Shown: piece by piece, positions 1-14,030 of the stretch
Layout of the letters: each line of letters starts with the position of its first letter
Numbering within the stretch: the first letter of the stretch is position 1
Assembly: GCF_037975245.1 (NCBI RefSeq)
Contig: NC_092562.1
Location: 3,073,001 to 3,137,000, forward strand
From: Apostichopus japonicus
Taxonomy: Eukaryota; Echinodermata; Holothuroidea; Aspidochirotida; Stichopodidae
Direction of reading: 5' to 3'
DNA length: 64,000 bases
Notes under the pieces: generated by a model
Database searches by the model: none
The model's input: only the letters and a program-made list of their open reading frames with translations
Told to the model about the DNA's origin: nothing
Translations under genes and position numbers: made by a program

Positions 1-1163
1 TTTAAGGATGTTGTTGGTAATAACTACAACAGTTTGTTGAACAAACATGTACGTTATCACTACACGCTATATGATTCCTTTCCTTTTCTCGTGATTATTC
101 AGTGATATTGGTGTGCGCACTGCATATATCCTGTAAAAATTTAAAGAGTTGAGCTTGTATATGTTGAATGTATGTCTAGCTGCTTCATCACTTCTGTTTT
201 CTCATTATTTATTTTTTGCTTTCCGTATAGCCTATTTAGGCTCTTCTTGTTTTAACCTGTGAGGCGCGGTATATATGCTCTCATGACAAATATAAGGGTG
301 CGTCGCCACTTAACCCATGCACAATAGCCAGCAATGAAAAGCTCAATGATACAACAACATTCAACGATATGTTACATCTCTAACTTCACCAGCATCAGCC
401 CTCTACCCCCCACCCACCCAAACCCTCTACCGTGACACACACGTACACTCACAGTTCCATGATTTGTCCACAAATAATTACGCACAGTCCTTCAATAAAC
501 CACCACACTTTTACACTAATATTCATAATTACAGTGAAGGTGTCGCAATTTTACTAAGTTAATTTAACTACTTCAGCCACTGGAACATCAACATGGATCA
601 CTTTGCAAACTAAACGGCCGACCTTATTTAGAACGTTAGCAGAACCACATAGCCGATTATGATACCCATTTTGTGGTTGGTTCAAAGCTATAATACCTGT
701 GTTTAAATAACGTTGCTAAGAGATATACCACGCTAAATGTTCTAGCATAGGTTGTTGAATTCTTGACGCTTTAGGGTACTGTGATGAAAAATAATTTTGC
801 TTTATATAAAGCATCATTTTTTGTGAAGGTTTAATGGAAGAGTTCAATGTTCACCGAAGGATCTGAAATTTTACAACGTTTACGATTTTTTCGCAGAACA
901 GGTCGCCTGCGTACTAATGGATGTAGGACCAAGGCTACAGTGCACAATGCCTAGCCCTAGCATTAGGCCTATACCAAATAAGTGTCGATAGCCGAACAAT
1001 GCTTAACTAATACTACTAGACTACATTGTTCTCTGCACAACTCAGACGGTTCTGGATTGGTTTGCTGCGCTATATTTTGAATGAGTCGCTGCATGCTTCA
1101 ATTCACTCATATTGTCTAACTAGTTATAATAGACTTAAGCCTCACTGTACATTAGTGTATTTC
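1..1163 (+). repeat. Long duplicated segment, copy A, starting with a dead GPCR TM6 exon
   Basis: Nearly the same sequence recurs at 24583-25763, colinear with small indels (for example about 12 extra bases near 25043 in the other copy). The match begins at or before the window edge and ends near 1161, where the two flanks diverge. The first ~90 bases correspond to the start of the terminal exon of the receptor at 5196: leucine-rich TM6 followed by the CW motif. In this copy the tryptophan codon of CW is TGA, and the acceptor reads TTTAAGGATG instead of TTTAGGGATG, so splice site and frame are both damaged. The rest holds no gene that I can support. Confidence 0.85.
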
Positions 1164-1842
1164 GACAGTTTCACTGTCCATCTTATTCATTAACTACATA
1201 TTTTAGGTAACTCCATGCATATACAATAGATTAAATGAATTCTGCAACGAACACAGAGACAAAAACTTATCTTGTTACAATATACCATTGATTGTAATTT
1301 ATTATGTAAAATACGACATGAAAGCGCCCCACTTATTGCCAGCCATCAAGATGCGTGCTCCAAGATGAACGATTGATCTGATGATTATTTGAAAGTAAAA
1401 CTCTTGATATTGTGATATGTATGAAAGACAAATTTGAGCAACAGATACTCTACCATCAGTGACGATACCCAATATGTATTAAACATTTCTTGTGAGGCTA
1501 TGATTAATTGCTTGTGGTTATTATCTTCTGTACCGACCTACATTTTTTGCTACATCTTATAGAAGTGATGTGTGCAATATATCTGGTTAATATTAACCGA
1601 CAAAGGCGTTCTCACACTTTGCTAGACTTGTCTTAAAAAAGAAAAAGAAGAAGAAGAAGAGAAAAGCTATCTACATGATGTAGATACAATTAAAATGTTA
1701 TTTGAATACTAAATAAACACATCGTATTTTGAAAGCTAGAGCCGTGATGATTTATTAGTTACTAGTAAGTTGGATAAAGAACGCAGTGTTTGACGTGAAC
1801 CGTTCGGACGTGGGTTTATCACTTACCTGTCTTACAAACAAG

Positions 1843-1882
<40 letters not shown>

Positions 1883-2158
1883 TTTTCTGTCAATGCTCGG
1901 AGTTTTGCAAATACTGACATTTAAGCTGGCGAACAACCATTCTCCAGCAGTGACCTGTTCTAGTTTAAAAAAAAAACCCGATTAGATTGATGATCTTTAA
2001 GTCTTAAACCGATAAAATCTAAAAAGACGTGTAGTTATATGTATGTTTCTTTCTTTTATCCTTTTGTGGGCAGAATTATTTTACCATTCAGTTTAATCGC
2101 TTAATACCTCGACGATCAAACACTTACAAGTTGAAGACTAGAAAGCGTCTGCTAGAAT
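1164..2158. other. AT-rich non-coding stretch upstream of the receptor gene
   Basis: No convincing exon. It holds a short purine run (AAAGAAAAAGAAGAAG) near 1640 and a TA dinucleotide microsatellite at about 1845-1880. The receptor promoter should lie here, but I see no clear core promoter motif. Confidence 0.5.
1845..1880. repeat. (TA)n microsatellite
   Basis: About 18 uninterrupted TA units just upstream of the receptor gene. Confidence 0.9.
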
Positions 2159-5100
2159 ATGGTGTATGTTTGCATAGAACAGGAATTGTGGTTCGTGAAT
2201 AAGACAGAGAAAGATAAAATTGACTATCATCGCAACAATTTTGTCTTGTTCATCGAAGCTTTCACGTTGCTGATTATAATGTTTGTGGCTGTTGTCGCCA
2301 ATATTGCCACTATGTCCGCCATTGTGAGAGTTCCTAGTTTACGTCGTAATATCAACAATGTACTAGTGTTAAATCTAATATTCATGGACCTTTGTACATC
2401 GCTGGGTAGTATGCCCTTTTCCTTTGCGGATCTCTTTAATGAAGGCTTTCTCATTTGCTTTCCAGTGCTTTGTCGTGTGAGTATAAAGATCTTAGTACAT
2501 ATAAACAATATTTATCAGTTTTGAAATCATTTTTCAACTCTTCATAATAACATAATTTGAATGCATGGTTTAATATTAATCTAAAGCTCCTTTAAGGCTA
2601 AAGAGAAAAATGATGAAAAATGTTAACGTTAATCTATTTTTTTTTTATCAATTCTCAACCCGGCAGAACTTGTTCTTTCTATTTACTATGAACAACAGGG
2701 CCTAAAAGTTGGCTGACATTCAACACCATTTGTCCTTGACAATATTGCAATATGTATTGTAGAAAATATGTCATTAGCGGTATAAAAGTCTGACTTGTTT
2801 TTTGCCATTGAGGTATGTGTTGCATCTGAGGAACTTGCCTAATCGCATGCGCATTAGACTTAATAGTCTGGTCACTTTAATTGGTAAACCGCTCTCGTTT
2901 AGCCTGGGTCATTTCTCAAATATTAAAAGAAGTTATTGAAATATAATCTGAAATGATACCAGTGTGGCTTAACACATCTACAACATGCCAAAATTAGAGT
3001 TCCTCGGTTGAGCTACTTCATTTTCTTATCCTCACTATCGGTAGGTATGGTTGGGTGTGTAGTGGGAAGGTAACTCAGTTAATAACCTTTCCAAAAGGGA
3101 ATTCCTCCTTCGATCCAAATGTACTAAAAAATATATCGCTGAGGATAACAGATAGAAGCGACAATCTCATGTGGATAAAACAACAACAACAGTGCAGAAA
3201 TATGGTAGTTGGGCGTATGAAAGAAACAGGAAAGGCGTTTAGACCCTCGTTATTAAGATAATACAGAAATATTGTTGTACAGTTAACTAGCATCAATAGT
3301 TGGCACTTCCATAACTCTGTCGAACTCACATGTAATTAGACCAAGAAAGATACAAAATCATCAAGGTATACTTCCATTTCTAATCCAACATATAGATGCA
3401 CGGATTGTTTGCCCACCTCGGATGCTTCGGGAATTTTTCAGCCATAACAGTGATTTCAGTGTTTCGTTGCGTGAAAATTCTGGCGGGAAGAAAAATAGAT
3501 ATTGGCGGCAAACACGTTGCATTTATGCTTGGATGTGGATGGTTATATGCAGCCGTTACGGTGATTCCACCACTCACCGGACTTGTTTCAGGTCACGTGT
3601 ACACTCACGGTACCCATCACTGTTCTCCAGACTGGAAGGATTCCTGTTGGTTTTTCAGTCTCTGTGTTAGTTGCATTTATTGTATCACAATTCCAACCAT
3701 GATTGTTTGTTATTTTCTAATTAGACGAGAGGTGACGAAAAGTGCAGAAAAAGTTCAAAGATTCGCTAAATCTACAGTAAAGCCTAAGCAAAGAAACCGA
3801 AAGCGATTCTGTAAATACCAATCTAAAAGCAAGCTAGAGTCCAATACCTCTAATTTAGTTGCTTCTTACGTAACAGACACCTCGCCAAGCGAAGATTTCA
3901 CTTTTTTTGGTGCAGACTACCCCGAAGGTTGTGACGAAAATCAAAGCAGTGTTTTAACTAATCAGCCTACATCGAACCAGATTAACTCAGATTTAGAAGA
4001 TGGAACTGTACCAGTGGATCACCGACGGATATCAACTAGCTGTTCAGATTTTCCTGGTTTGCCAGTATTTGACAGAAATACTGGGAACGAACCCAATCAA
4101 CTGGGGGATATGGGCAAGACTGCAAGCATGAATTTAGACAACCAACTAGAGTTGATTGAAGTCCGCAAAACGGATGCCCAAGACGAACTGGGATCGCCCA
4201 GCTTGAATACAGGAGATACACGAGATGATAAGCCAGGGGATGCTGACAGCGCCTTCCAGCGAAGAACAGAGTCAGATCAACTCATGGAATTATCCGAGAT
4301 GACTCAAATTTCGACACATGTCTCGGTCATTTCGAGCGATCCTGCGGCGTGCAGTACCTCAGAGGGAGATCACACGAATACAATGAGAAGACGAATTGCC
4401 AAAAGAAAGGGTGTCACGTCAAAGGTGATTGGTACAATATCTGGAAGACTACATCTGAGCGGGGATGTCAGTTCCAACAGTGATACTACGGTGAGAAGGA
4501 GGCGGCACGTTACAAGTGGCACAGGCAATAAAAGACGTAGAGTGGATAGGAAGGTCACCATAGCAGGTAGGCACAAATCAAAATTTAAATATAAAAGGAA
4601 AACGATACTTAGTACATGTAAACAACATTCACCTTAAACTTTTTACTAAGGAGTGATAGCTCAGTGGTTAACGCCGGTGCCTTTCAATCATAAGGTCCGG
4701 AGTTCGAGTCACTCCAAGATGAATGTACGTCTTCTAGTTACAGAGTTGTTGTCAATTGACAATTCATAATCATGGACGTTAAATATGAATTTAAGAGACT
4801 GACTTCGGTCAGCCTGCGGCTTTGATGAGCCAATGATGGCTTCTTCGCGAGGTCCTGCTTGCAGGATGATCTAAAATACATACATACATACTAAGAATAT
4901 TTTTATTGGTTGACCTTACATTATTCGTGAACCGGTTAAACTCAAGTTGTTTCATATTCAGAAAAAAGAAGATAAATTTAGGTAAAGAATTTTACCTAAA
5001 CTGTTGCCGTCACTACATTGCATCGAGAAATTATAAATGTCGTTCCATTATTTAACAAACCAGAAGTACATATTCATATAACATATATAACAGATATAGG

Positions 5101-5410
5101 TCCATACATAAAAATATGTATATGCTCTGCTATAACTAGGGTATTTCTAAATATTTTTAAGTCTCTTTTTTGTTTGTTCTCAATGCATATCTTAGGGATG
5201 TTGTTGGTTCTCACGACATCAGTTTGTTGGACGCCGTATTTCATCGTCCATTCATGTCATTTCCATTTTGCGCCCTCACATGCTGTGGAGATCTTTACAA
5301 TGTGGATTGCTTACATCAACACCGCCCTTGATCCGATCATTTACGCGATGCTCAACAAGAAAATACGTCTTGAAATCTTCAGGCATTTCCACATATGTAG
5401 AAAACAATGA
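2159..5410 (+). CDS. Class A (rhodopsin-like) G-protein-coupled receptor, three exons, orphan
   Basis: Exons 2159-2476, 3396-4566 and 5196-5410 join with GT-AG borders and matching phases (0, then 1) to give 567 residues. Seen: short N-terminus with one N-glycosylation site; TM1 with N48 (N1.50); TM2 with D77 (D2.50); C105 (3.25) exactly 25 residues before R130 (3.50), inside FRC instead of DRY; W155 in TM4; ECL2 cysteine C182; TM5 ending near 216; a very long third intracellular loop (about 280 residues, Ser/Thr and acid rich, with Arg/Lys clusters near its end); CWTP (508-510) in TM6; DPIIY (542-546) for NPxxY in TM7; short basic tail. The exon 3 stop is followed by a TTAA MITE carrying AATAAA at 5580. 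The family is certain. The ligand is unknown; layout and motifs resemble amine- or opsin-like receptors but do not prove it. Confidence 0.9.
4650..4890 (+). repeat. tRNA-derived SINE in receptor intron 2
   Basis: Starts GGAGTGATAGCTCAGTGG (A-box-like), with a B-box-like GAGTTCGAGTC about 40 bases on, then an unrelated body with small inverted repeats (GACTTCGGTC) and a 3' tail of CATA repeats. The tRNA part is degenerate (D-stem mispaired, anticodon loop irregular), so it is a SINE head rather than a functional tRNA gene. Confidence 0.75.
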
Positions 5411-5539
5411 AAAAATAGCTAATAACAATTAACTATTGTTTAAGACGCGCAAGTCTAAACATCGTGAATGTTACAGAGGCAATTGTGATCAACAAACTCG
5501 ACCGCCAAAACAGCTAAGGAAGACATGAGCGTGATTTAA

Positions 5540-5877
5540 AGGCATTAAAAACTCATCCAAAACCGCGTGCCGCCCTCTGAATAAAGTTAACTGTCGTTGC
5601 TTGCAAGTGAAGTTTTCTTCATGTCGCTACAAAATGCAGACAGTAATGAAACGTGATACCTTGTTAACTTTTATCTGGACCTGAGATGTTCATCGCTGCT
5701 ATGTTCACTGTGTTGTGGGTATTGACCGTAGCCGCATGTATTGACTGTACACTAGTGTCTAATTACCGACGGTAACTGTGTGTATTTTCTGGGATTGATG
5801 GTTCTGTTACACCTCATTCGAAACTAGGTCAGATAACCGGCATCAGACGTTTCTTTGAGCGCGAGTCTTCACTCCCT
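5540..5877 (+). mobile_element. TTAA-type MITE, copy 1 (338 bp)
   Basis: Flanked by TTAA at 5536-5539 and 5878-5881. The ends are imperfect inverted repeats: the start reads AGGCATTAAAAACTC and the reverse complement of the end reads AGGGAGTGAAGACTCGC. Copy 2 at 27533 keeps the TIR better (AGGCATTGAAGAC). No coding capacity. TTAA target duplication is typical of piggyBac and Kolobok superfamilies, so it is probably a non-autonomous member. It lies 126 bp after the receptor stop and supplies AATAAA at 5580-5585. Confidence 0.8.
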
Positions 5878-7440
<1,563 letters not shown>

Positions 7441-7873
7441 TCCAATATCTTTCATTACATACCTAAAAGTTTTGTTGTTGGTTCTAACAGCACCAGTTTG
7501 CTAATATTAAGTAATTAACAAGTTTATGACAGAAAAAAAAGCAAACAGAAATTATTGAGGAAGGTTTTATACCTTACCTTACACATACGTTTTGAACATG
7601 AAAACATTGTCAGTAGAGAATATAATTCATTTATTATAGCATCCAATATGTCATTTCTTGAAAATCGTGATACACGAGGGTAAACAATTTTTTTCCGGGT
7701 ACCCGGATACCCGACGGGTAACGGCTCTCGGGTACCCGGTTCCCGATTTTTGGACCCGTGTAAACACTATTGGACTCCGTACTGTATCGTACACCCTAGC
7801 CATTTCCATTATCTTTCATCACATATCTAATATTGTTGTTGTTGTTTCTAACAATAAAAGTTTGTTGGAACCC
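7441..7873 (+). pseudogene. Two broken copies of the GPCR TM6 exon start
   Basis: Near 7447-7503 and 7806-7873 the sequence repeats the acceptor-proximal part of the exon at 7911: CCATTATCTTTCAT, then a GTTGTTGTTGGTTCTAACA-like stretch and AGTTTGTTGG. Both lack a proper AG acceptor before the coding start and diverge after about 25 codon bases. They look like partial local duplications of the 5' end of the terminal exon. Between them, 7685-7755 is a patch of imperfectly palindromic GGGTACCCGG-type words. Confidence 0.65.
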
Positions 7874-7910
7874 TTGCTATTTCCATTATCTTTCATTACA
7901 TACATACTAG

Positions 7911-8125
7911 GGTTGTTGTTGGTTCTAACAACAACAGTTTGTTGGACTCCATACAGCATCGTCTACTCTTGCCATTTCCACGTAACGCCGTCTCATGCTG
8001 TCGAAGTCTTCACAATGTGGATTGTTTACGTCAACGCTGCGCTTGACCCAATCATTTACGCGCTTCTCAACAACAAAATACGTACTGAACTCTACAGACA
8101 GTTCCGTGTCTTGATAAGGAGATGA
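7911..8125 (+). CDS. Second intact GPCR terminal exon (TM6-TM7-tail), alternative or duplicated
   Basis: Opens after the acceptor TACATACTAG in phase 1 and runs 215 nt to TGA, exactly the length and phase of the exon at 5196-5410. The 71 residues align without gaps, about 49 identical by eye: TM6 with CWTP, a histidine/cysteine-rich loop, TM7 with DPIIY, then a basic tail that differs most. AATAAA follows at 8458. No second copy of exons 1 and 2 lies between the two terminal exons, so it may be an alternative last exon of the same gene or the remains of a tandem duplicate. It can join exon 2 at 4566 in frame. Confidence 0.8.
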
Positions 8126-9492
8126 GATATTGGCCGTCATCTGTGTATCTGTCTTCGTTGTTTAATGTTCATGGACTCCAAGGGATACTTCACATGAAAA
8201 AGTTATCGCATCAGTGATGCCGTATCCCACCGTTAAAGTATCAGTAATTTCTGCTAGTATCATAGTTTTGAGTTCCTTTGTGTATATATATAGGATGTCT
8301 GCTTAAGTTATCATCAACTTGTCTTTGTTTCGTTTTCCTCCTTTTAAATTTTAAATTAGTGGAAATATTAACCATGGTTAGGGAACTGTATTAAAATACC
8401 ACCCCGCGAATATTTGTATGTCTTGCTGAACTCATTCTTATAAGTATTACAATGCAGAATAAATGTAGAGAGGACATTATGTTCTCTTTTAATGCTTACC
8501 TAACAGTATGTTGTGATGTATTATAAATTTGTATATATTGATTTTTTGTGGTTATTAATCAGTGTACCGATGTAATGTGTGCTATATTTTAAACAGCATA
8601 TAACAATTATGAAGTTAAATGTTTCACAATGTTTTTTTATATACACAATTACATTGTAACATTGTATTTGACTTTGTTTATTACTTTTCAATGTTTTAAT
8701 TATAATTCAAATGAATAATCAACCAAACAGTATACATTTCGTGTTCGAAATTACCGAATTTATTACATGAATAGGATTTCTTTACTATTCGTTAGAAACA
8801 GGATACACCAAGCTGCTGAAACTTGTCAGTACGAGTATTTTCAAGTAAGGAGTTTAACTGTACCTAATTAAAAAATCTATAAAAATTAAAAAAGGGTACA
8901 ATAGTTTCATAATTTGTAGAATTGAGTTTGGTTCGACATGGTGTATTAAACGTTTATATGTTACATTTTGCCTGTATCCTTTCTCCACGTCCTTTGTGTA
9001 CTTTGTACTCAAAATGTTCTTATCTTGTTACCGCTTGACGTCACAGCAACTGACAGCAAGAAAAAAAACTATCAGTGTTATTTTTTCTAGAGTAATAACA
9101 TTAACAATTTTAATAGGTAGCGGCTTGCACAGACAATCGTTACGTTACTCAGACTGGTTGTCCAGAACTCGTTACTGGGAAGTAGCATCGAACCCCTTAC
9201 CCCCACCCCCCCCCCCCCTCGTTCCTTCGCTGAACAACACAGTCAAGGAATAATGACTTCCATAAGCGCTTTACTGCTAACCTAACAAACCAGACAGCAA
9301 AACTGCAGTCTTATACATAACATTCAAAGTTCTATTCATACATGCACAACACAAATTAACAATAGCATGCAACAAGTATTCATGTTTGACACATTCCATA
9401 CATATCACTATTATTCATTTCACACAAACATAATGAACATACGTCTCTCTATCTCCTGCCCTCATCACAAAGCTCGAGAAAGCAATCAGTTA
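8126..9492. other. AT-rich non-coding stretch
   Basis: 3' flank of the second terminal exon, with AATAAA at 8458. A poly-C run lies near 9209-9222. No gene or clear repeat seen. Confidence 0.5.
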
Positions 9493-9509
9493 CACTGAAA
9501 AAATAAACT

Positions 9510-9750
9510 AGTCAATATTGCCACGGACTAACGTTAAATTAGTTTGTAACGTTAGTCAATGCACACGAACTAGCAAAAATCTTCGTTTCATCGCTGCTTC
9601 TTAGTCAGTTTACACTGACTAAGGAAAATATAATCGCAGCTTAGTCGGTGGCGACGGACTAAGGTATTTTAACCCATGGACTAAGAACGACACGGACACC
9701 CGATTTACGCCATAATCGTAGCTTAGTCGGTGTCGACGGACTAATGTATT
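9510..9750. repeat. Left subterminal TTAGTCGG repeat cluster
   Basis: About eleven copies of a 8-9 base word (CTTAGTCGGTG, CGGACTAAG, CGGACTAACG and variants) in both orientations within 240 bp, many as inverted pairs 6-12 bases apart. Probably transposase binding sites, by analogy with CACTA subterminal repeats. Confidence 0.75.
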
Positions 9751-10477
9751 TTAACCCAATTCGATTCACTTTAATTTGGAAACCGAGAGGCAACGGCAGC
9801 TTGCTGGACTTGGCATAGTTTCATACGATCACTCTAAGCAACTTTCAACCGTAAATCACCCAAGAAGGTCTTTAGAAGAATGGAGGTATTAACTGCATCA
9901 TCGGCCTACCTGTTATTCCTTTAACTTGAAGGTAAAATTAAAGTTAATTGTTAGGCCACTGGCACTAGTACTGTATTATGGTTAGTGTAACGCTACCGGT
10001 GTCACGTTGGCGTTTCGCAATACACAAGTGCAATGACAGTGAGTAGCCTATAGGCTTCTACTGGGTACTGCAGTGCATTCTCAACACTAAAGTGTGCATT
10101 CTAAACACCAATTAACAATGTGTTATGTGTGTATTGGGCTAGATTGAACAGTGGCACATAATCTTCTAATTTATTCCCAAACAAATGCTGGAACTATAAG
10201 GCTCAATAGTTTATTTGAAGTCTACACTCATTTGGTAAAGATTTCCTGTAATTTCCCATGTGAATCTAAATGGGTAGGCTTTGCGATATTGAATAAGCAA
10301 GGCTAGACCTTCAAACGTACAGTCACAGTAGGCTGAACAAATTATGTTGGATAGTCAACGGTATTATATGTTGCGAGCAGTCAGGATGCACGCTTCAGTT
10401 GTATTTAACCTTTTCATTTATCATTTTTTAGTATTTAATTTCCGGTCACACCCAGGAAACAATTGCGACATTCCTAC

Positions 10478-12738
10478 CGGTGTGAAGTTAGATACTTATT
10501 CCCCGTTCCTCGTTCGACATTCGCGAATGAGTAACTGCTACCGATTCAGTTACGTATTCGACAATGGTATCGACGTAACACCTCTGGCAAGACAAAAGCT
10601 TTCTTACAAGATGTTCAACATATGGTCGTGGAAAGAGGTTTATCTATGGCCCATGGGTCATATGAACTCTAATAACTATGTAGAAGGGTACTATAATGCA
10701 TCTTGCCCGGTCCAAATAGTTTTTGACCAACTAAAATGACCAGTACTTCATCAGCTCTTAAATTAATGTAAAAAAATTACTTTAGGCCCTAATCAAGACT
10801 AGCACGCCTTGGACCACCTTACCAATGGGTCATATGAATTCTTAACACATTGTAGAAGGATACCATAATGCGTCTTGCCCGGTCCAAAGAGTGCTTGACC
10901 AATTAAAATGACCATTAAATCAACATTTTTTTTAAATAAATGTAACGGGAACTGAAATAAAAACATTTGGGCCCTAATCAAATCCAGCACGCCTTGGACC
11001 GCCCAACCAATGGGTCATGGGAAGTCTGAGGACCTTGTAGAAGGGTAACATAATGCGTCTTGCCCGGTCCAAAGAGTGCTTGACCAATTTAAATGACCAT
11101 TAAATCATTACTTCTTCAATGAGTGTAACGGGACCACGAAAAAGCTTTGGGCCCTTATCCATGCAGCACGCTTTGGACCACCTAACCAATGGGTAACATG
11201 TACTCTAAGGACTTTGTAAAAGAGTACCATAATGCGTCTTGCCCGGTCCAAAGCGTGCTTGACCAATTAAACTGACCATTAAATCATTACTTCATCATCG
11301 AGTGTAACGGGACCACGAAAAAGCTTTGGGCCCTAATCCATGCAGCACGCTTTGGAGCACCAAACCGATGGTTAACATGAACTCTAAGGACATTGTAGAA
11401 GAGTACCATAATGCGTCTTGCCCGGTCCAAAGCGTGCTTGACCAATTAAACTGACCATTAAATCATTACTTCATCATCGAGTGTAACGGGACCACGAAAA
11501 AGCTTTGGGCCCTAATCCATGCAGCACGCTTTGGACCACCAAACCGATGGTTAACATGAACTCTAAGGACATTGTAGAAGAGTACCATAATGCGTCTTGC
11601 CCGGTCCAAAGCGTGCTTGACCAATTTAAATGACCACTAAATCATTACTTCTTTAATGAGTGAAACGGGACCACGAAAAGCTATGGGTCCTAATCCATGC
11701 AGCACGCTTTGGACCACCTAACCAATGGGTAATATAAACTCTAAGGACATTGTAGAAGGGTACCATAATGCGTCTTGCCCGGTCCAAAGAGTGCTTGACC
11801 AATTTAAATGACCACTAAATCATTACTTCATCATCGAGTGTAACGGGACCACGAAAAAGCTTTGGGCCCTAATCCATGCAGCACGCTTTGGACCACCAAA
11901 CCGATGGGTAACATGTACTCTAAGGACATTGTAGAAGAGTACCGTAATGCGTCTTGCCCGGTCCAAAGAGTGCTTGACCAATTTAAATGACCACTAAATC
12001 ATTACTTCTTTAATGAGTGTAATTGGACCAAGAAAAAGCTTTGGGCCCTTATCCATGCAGCACGCTTTGGACCACCTAACCAATGGGTAACATGTACTCT
12101 AAGGACTTTGTAAAAGAGTACCATAATGCGTCTTGCCCGGTCCAAAGCGTGCTTGACCAATTAAACTGACCATTAAATCATTACTTCATCATCGAGTGTA
12201 ACGGGACCACGAAAAAGCTTTGGGCCCTAATCCATGCAGCACGCTTTGGACCACCAAACCGATGGTTAACATGAACTCTAAGGACATTGTAGAAGAGTAC
12301 CATAATGCGTCTTGCCCGGTCCAAAGCGTGCTTGACCAATTAAACTGACCATTAAATCATTACTTCATCATCGAGTGTAACGGGACCACGAAAAAGCTTT
12401 GGGCCCTAATCCATGCAGCACGCTTTGGACCACCAAACCGATGGTTAACATGAACTCTAAGGACATTGTAGAAGGGTACCATAGTGCGTCTCGCCCGGTC
12501 CAAAGCGTGCTTGACCAATTTAAATGACCACTAAATCATTGCTTCTTTAATGAGTGAAAAGGGACCACGAAAAAGCTTTGGGCCCTAATCCAGACCAGAA
12601 CGCCTTGGACCACCTAACCGATGGGTCATATGATTTTTTAAGACAGTGTAGAAGAGTACCATAATACGTCTTGCCAGGTCCAAAGTGTGCTTGACCAATT
12701 TAAATGATCACTACATCATCACTTCTTAAATGAGTGTC
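10478..12738 (+). repeat. Left arm of inverted array: about 12 copies of a ~178-bp repeat
   Basis: Units are anchored by GTCTTGCCCGGTCCAAA at about 10701, 10873, 11055, 11236, 11416, 11595, 11773, 11952, 12130, 12309, 12488 and 12669. Inner units are nearly identical and the outermost are diverged. Each unit carries GGTCCAAAGCGTGCT and its complement AGCACGCTTTGGACC about 84 bases later, so each can fold back. The outer ~145 bp (10478-10620) is unique to the array edge and recurs inverted at 20300-20453. A reading frame over 10344-10739 is incidental. Confidence 0.9.
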
Positions 12739-14022
12739 CATCTCATATGTTATGTATCGTGCGTTTAGTGTCAACCGTTAGCATTACAAATTGCACTTGG
12801 GACCCTCAAGGAATGAAAAAGAGAGAACTCGTTTTAAGTGCATTCCAATTAATGGCAGAATGTCTATATACATGGCCAAATTCTGTCGGAAAGTTTTTAC
12901 AATTTAAAAAAGCCTCTAAATGACTTCCGAATTCATCGATATGTTAGCATATAACACTTTAACTTACTCAAATCACTTACGAAATTTCAGCCTAATCAAA
13001 AGGGAAAAATTGCAATGTGGCAGATATTTGAACACGATGGCATAAAGCGACAGCATCTTTCTATGGCTGTAGCAAGGCCGTAGCAAGGCTGTAGCAGGCT
13101 TGTAGCAGGCTTGCACTGTCATGATAGCCCAATGAAGCTTATGAAGCTTACAGCCGGAGAAACAATCAAAGAAATAAACCATCCCCTATATAGGCCTACC
13201 AAGTACCATGGTCCATGAATTAATGGTACATGCAGTAACGTTCAAACATTGAACAATATCACTTTAACTCTCCTAACGTGGGTCAGAGACATTCGTAGAA
13301 GGAAAGATATTCCGATATTTCATTCATTTGGGAATACAAATGCAAAAAAGCAGTTAAACTGTCAACATGCTGCAGATTATTTCAGTTATCTATCAATTTT
13401 AATGGTTCGACGCAAGGGAGCAATCACGCTATGATAAATATGAACTCTCAGCCTTTTAAAGGTATTCCATGGACGTTAAATGACGGTAGGCAGTCAGCTC
13501 GTACATCGGTATCAATTAGTTCGAGCCTAATGTTCAAGCGCTCTTTTACGAGAGAAAACTTCTAGGAAACATCCTGAATGAATCATTCAATTACAATCAA
13601 AACGCATGGTCCTTTATTCCGCTCCTTCAAATTTATCTCATGAAGTATTGAGTAATAGTGTATGGAACATCTTTGCACATAGATTGGTAAAAGTGTATCA
13701 ATTCTACCAGATTAAAGTAATTTGGCATGAAAATTTTTCTTCTGCAAGTACATTTCAATCCAATCAGAGAATAAATGGGGAGTGGTGGGGGGGGGGGGGG
13801 TGGATATTAAGCATGTAATATTTCTCTTGACTTCTATACTTCCATAATTGACTCAGCATATAGCCTAATTGATATTTACCGAAGAATTAATACATTAAAT
13901 ACAATTGTAAGTGATTAGAAAGTGTATTTTTGACTTAAATTAACAAACGCGAAATTGACCTTAAATCTAGCACTTTTGCTAATGGATTGAATGTGTTTTG
14001 TGTATTGTGTAAACTTTGTATA
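12739..14022. other. Spacer between inverted arrays, left part
   Basis: No gene seen. Small direct repeats of GTAGCAAGGC / GTAGCAGGCTT at about 13067-13110, and a poly-G run at 13787-13800. Confidence 0.5.
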
Positions 14023-14030
14023 GCTAGATA